The translations under genes and the position numbers were made by a program. From Citrobacter rodentium NBRC 105723 = DSM 16636 (GTDB taxonomy: Bacteria > Pseudomonadota > Gammaproteobacteria > Enterobacterales > Enterobacteriaceae): a DNA stretch of 64,000 nucleotides. The notes beneath the pieces were generated by a model that was not told the DNA's origin, made no database searches, and was given only the letters and a program-made list of their open reading frames with translations. Where the stretch lies: assembly GCF_021278985.1 (NCBI RefSeq), contig NZ_CP082833.1, positions 4,836,001 through 4,900,000 on the forward strand, in the 5' to 3' direction. This document shows, piece by piece, positions 61,898 through 64,000 of the stretch. Each line of letters opens with the position of its first letter. Within the stretch, counting starts at the first letter, position 1.

Positions 61898-61964
61898 TGC
61901 CCGGTGGCGCTTTTGCTTACCGGGCCTACAAGTCAGATGGTTTGCGCAGGCCGGATAAATTCGG
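61898..61964. repeat. REP-like pair between dcuC and dpiA
   Basis: GCCCGGTGGCGC ... GCTTACCGGGCCTAC (61898-61930), then a degenerate inverted unit GCAGGCCGGATAAATTCGG. Located between the convergent dcuC and dpiA. Confidence 0.65.
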
Positions 61965-61976
61965 CAACAACATGTA

Positions 61977-62654
61977 TCACCCGCGATAAATGCGCTGCGG
62001 CCTTCCCACCTTCCCATGCACAATTTCCGCAGTGATCAGGTGCCGACTGGCGCAGTATTCCAGATACCGTCTGGCGGTGGTGCGGCTGATGGTCAGCGCC
62101 TGAGAGACGGTTTCGGCAGTATGATGCACCTGCGGGTCGGCAAACAGTTTTTTCACCGCGTTCAGCGTCAGGGCATCAATTCCGGTCGGCAGTTCATCTT
62201 TCGGCTCGCCTCTGGCGTAAGCGTTAAACATCTCATCAATTTGTCGCTGACTCGCGCTGTCGTTACCTTCCAGCATCCGTTTACGCTGTTGATAACGCGT
62301 CAGCGTCTGACCAAGCCGCTCGTAGGCGATGGGTTTAATCAGATAGTCAAACGCCCCGCTACGCACGGCCTCTGATACCGTCTCCATGTCGCTTGCGGCA
62401 GTCGTAAACACCACCCCGCCGGGATAATGTGTCTCCCTCAACTCATGCAACAGCGTAATCCCCTTCCCGTCAGGCAGGTAGTTATCCAGCAATATCAGTC
62501 CCGGCTTAAACCGTCGGATCATCATTCTCGCCTGCGCCAGGTTACCGGCCAGCCAGATCTGGTTAAAGCCGGGAATATGGCGGATGTACTCTGCGTGCAT
62601 CTCCGCAAGCAGCATTTCATCCTCAACGATTAACAGGGTTAGTGGTTCCGTCAT
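61977..62654 (-). CDS. dpiA: Response regulator DpiA (CitB)
   Basis: CitB-family response regulator for citrate fermentation genes, 225 aa. Receiver domain 1-120 with acidic pocket VEDE (Glu11/Asp12), phospho-acceptor Asp57 in LLDNYLPDG and Lys in LIKPIAYERL. The C-terminal HTH is near 180-200 (VSQALTISRTTARRYLEY). Its start overlaps the dpiB 3' end by 32 bp, so the two are coupled. DpiA also binds replication-origin DNA in E. coli. Confidence 0.95.
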   Translation of the reverse strand: MTEPLTLLIVEDEMLLAEMHAEYIRHIPGFNQIWLAGNLAQARMMIRRFKPGLILLDNYLPDGKGITLLHELRETHYPGGVVFTTAASDMETVSEAVRSGAFDYLIKPIAYERLGQTLTRYQQRKRMLEGNDSASQRQIDEMFNAYARGEPKDELPTGIDALTLNAVKKLFADPQVHHTAETVSQALTISRTTARRYLEYCASRHLITAEIVHGKVGRPQRIYRG

Positions 62655-64000
62655 TGTTTTTTTTCACTTTCGGAATAAAGAGAGAAAATAAGGTGCCGCA
62701 GGGGAAATTATCTTCCAGAGTAATCATCCCGCCGCAGCGCCCCACATAACTGGCAATCAGATACAGCCCAATGCCATGCTCGCCCGGCTCGTCGGAACGG
62801 GTGCTGACGCCCTGCTCGAATATTTTGTCGCGTAGCGCCTCCGGTACGCCGCATCCCTGATCGGCGACCTCGATCACCACATCATCGCCCTCATCGCTCA
62901 GATACAGCTCCACGACTTTATTGCCTTCTGCGGTGCGTAAGCTCGCCTCAAACGCGTTGTCGAGCAGATTGCCGACGATGGCGGCAAACTCGGTGCTGTC
63001 CAGCCCTTCCGGCAGTTGATGCAGCTGACTGCCGGGAACGATCTCCATTTTCAGCCCCAGCTCGCGCGCGCGCTGAACCTTGCCGAACAGCAGCCCCGCC
63101 ACCTGACGATCGGCAAAGGCATCGCGTAAGCTATCGATAAGCTGCTGCTGCGCCTGCGACTCGCCCTGCACCATCTCCCTGACCCGATCGTACTCTTTCA
63201 TTTGCAGCAGGCCATTCAGCGTTGACATCCAGTTTAGATGTTCATGGCGTAACGTTCTGAGACTCTCCACATATTGCTTAATCTGCGTGAGCTGCGCGTT
63301 CAGGGTGGCGATCTCATCTTTACTGCGAAAGCTGATGATCGCCCCCAGCAACTCCTCTCCGGAACGGATAGCTTCACGGTTGGCAATCACGCTCAGCCCG
63401 TTGAAATTCATCATCACATCCACGCGCTTTTCGGCAATCCGGTCGGTAAAGAAATCGGAAGGCGACACCACCTCCGCAATGCGTTTTCCCAGCCATTGCC
63501 GGCCGGGCGAGCGCAGGCCAAGCATTTTTCTCGCGCTGCGATTAATGGCGGTAATAAATCCTTCCGGATCGACGGCAATAAGCCCTTCATAAACCGAGCT
63601 GAACAGCGCCTCCTGCTGGCGCACGACCCGGGCGATCTGCTTCGGTTCCATCCCCATCATCTGGCGGCGGATGTGCGCGGCAAAGAACCATGACAGCAGC
63701 ATCAGCACCACCAGCAGCAGCACAAACACGCCGGCCATCGGCAAAATAAAGTCCAGCCGCCAGCTGTCAATTTTGCTGACCAGATAGCCTATCGATACCA
63801 CGCCAATAACCTGGCCTTCATCGTCGAAGATTGGCGTTTTAGCGCGCATCGCCATCCCGATCGATCCCTTGCCGGTAATGAAGTAACTTTCACCGCGCTC
63901 CAGCGCGCCAGGCCGGGTGAACTGCATCGGGTAACCGATCTTCTCCGGATTAGGGTGGTAGAGGCGGATAGAGTTTTTGTCGCCGATCACCACATAATCG
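62623..64000 (-). CDS. dpiB: Sensor kinase DpiB (CitA), partial at window edge
   Basis: C-terminal 458 or so residues of a membrane histidine kinase sensing citrate; the frame runs open to base 64000 and the N-terminal membrane segment with part of the periplasmic PAS domain lies outside. Visible in order: rest of the PASp domain (VIGDKNSIRLYHPNPEKIG, GVVSIGYLVSKID), second membrane helix (MAGVFVLLLVVLMLLSWFF), a cytoplasmic PAS domain, the phospho-acceptor His in LRHEHLNWM, and the ATPase motifs NLLDNAFEAS, VADQGCGVP and GIGLYLI. The family is about 550 aa. Confidence 0.94.
   Translation of the reverse strand, partial: DYVVIGDKNSIRLYHPNPEKIGYPMQFTRPGALERGESYFITGKGSIGMAMRAKTPIFDDEGQVIGVVSIGYLVSKIDSWRLDFILPMAGVFVLLLVVLMLLSWFFAAHIRRQMMGMEPKQIARVVRQQEALFSSVYEGLIAVDPEGFITAINRSARKMLGLRSPGRQWLGKRIAEVVSPSDFFTDRIAEKRVDVMMNFNGLSVIANREAIRSGEELLGAIISFRSKDEIATLNAQLTQIKQYVESLRTLRHEHLNWMSTLNGLLQMKEYDRVREMVQGESQAQQQLIDSLRDAFADRQVAGLLFGKVQRARELGLKMEIVPGSQLHQLPEGLDSTEFAAIVGNLLDNAFEASLRTAEGNKVVELYLSDEGDDVVIEVADQGCGVPEALRDKIFEQGVSTRSDEPGEHGIGLYLIASYVGRCGGMITLEDNFPCGTLFSLFIPKVKKNNDGTTNPVNR

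Overview
The window is chromosomal DNA of an enterobacterium in the Salmonella/Citrobacter part of the Enterobacteriaceae. Gene order, protein lengths and many near-identical proteins match the E. coli ybfF-fur-nag-asnB-ubiF-miaB-leuS-mrdAB-lip-dcuC-dpiBA segment (about 14-15.5 min on the K-12 map), read in the opposite orientation. A tricarballylate locus (tcuRABC) and the cobamide salvage pair cobD/cobC, both absent from K-12, point to Salmonella or Citrobacter. Abundant insertion sequences and a fresh pseudogene fit an IS-rich Citrobacter such as C. rodentium, but the species is an inference.

Layout. 1-2.75 kb: ybfF, SOS-controlled ybfE, flavodoxin fldA, and fur with its uof leader ORF. 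2.8-7.7 kb: tcuR and tcuABC (tricarballylate regulation, oxidation, uptake). 7.8-9.7 kb: chitoporin chiP with a ChiX pairing site and a NagC-type operator. 9.7-16.2 kb: glnS, a complete IS66-family element, nagE. 16.2-20.6 kb: the divergent nagBACD operon. 20.9-23.7 kb: asnB and a seven-gene tRNA operon (Met-Leu-Gln-Gln-Met-Gln-Gln) with two tRNA-Gln-like remnants in its spacers. 23.7-31 kb: ubiF, miaB, an ERIC element, ybeZ, ybeY, corC, lnt. 31.3-36.2 kb: gltI, SroC sRNA, gltJKL, a nonsense-mutated rihA, ybeL. 36.4-50.8 kb: leuS, lptE, holA, nadD, cobD/cobC, rsfS, rlmH, mrdA, mrdB, rlpA, dacA, ybeD, lipB. 51-53.2 kb: ybeF and lipA. 53.26-57.38 kb: an IS4-family element that landed in the shared lipA/tatE terminator and was then split by a second IS66 copy. 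57.4-64 kb: tatE, ybeM, crcB, cspE, pagP, dcuC, and the dpiAB citrate two-component system running off the right edge.

Functional themes are amino-sugar uptake and catabolism under NagC control (chiP, nagE, nagBACD), tri- and dicarboxylate use (tcuABC, dcuC, dpiAB), envelope and cell-shape genes (lnt, lptE, mrdAB, rlpA, dacA, pagP), lipoate synthesis (lipB, lipA), and glutamate/aspartate uptake under GcvB/SroC control.

I found no CRISPR array, prophage, toxin or defence island and no clearly novel multi-gene system. The most unusual material is the nested IS66-in-IS4 insertion inside a transcription terminator (all junctions resolvable), the amber-mutated rihA, the degenerate tRNA-Gln repeats, an apparent frameshift in uof, and an ERIC element with an internal hairpin-rich insert. 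Comparisons with E. coli and Salmonella proteins are from memory, not from a search.
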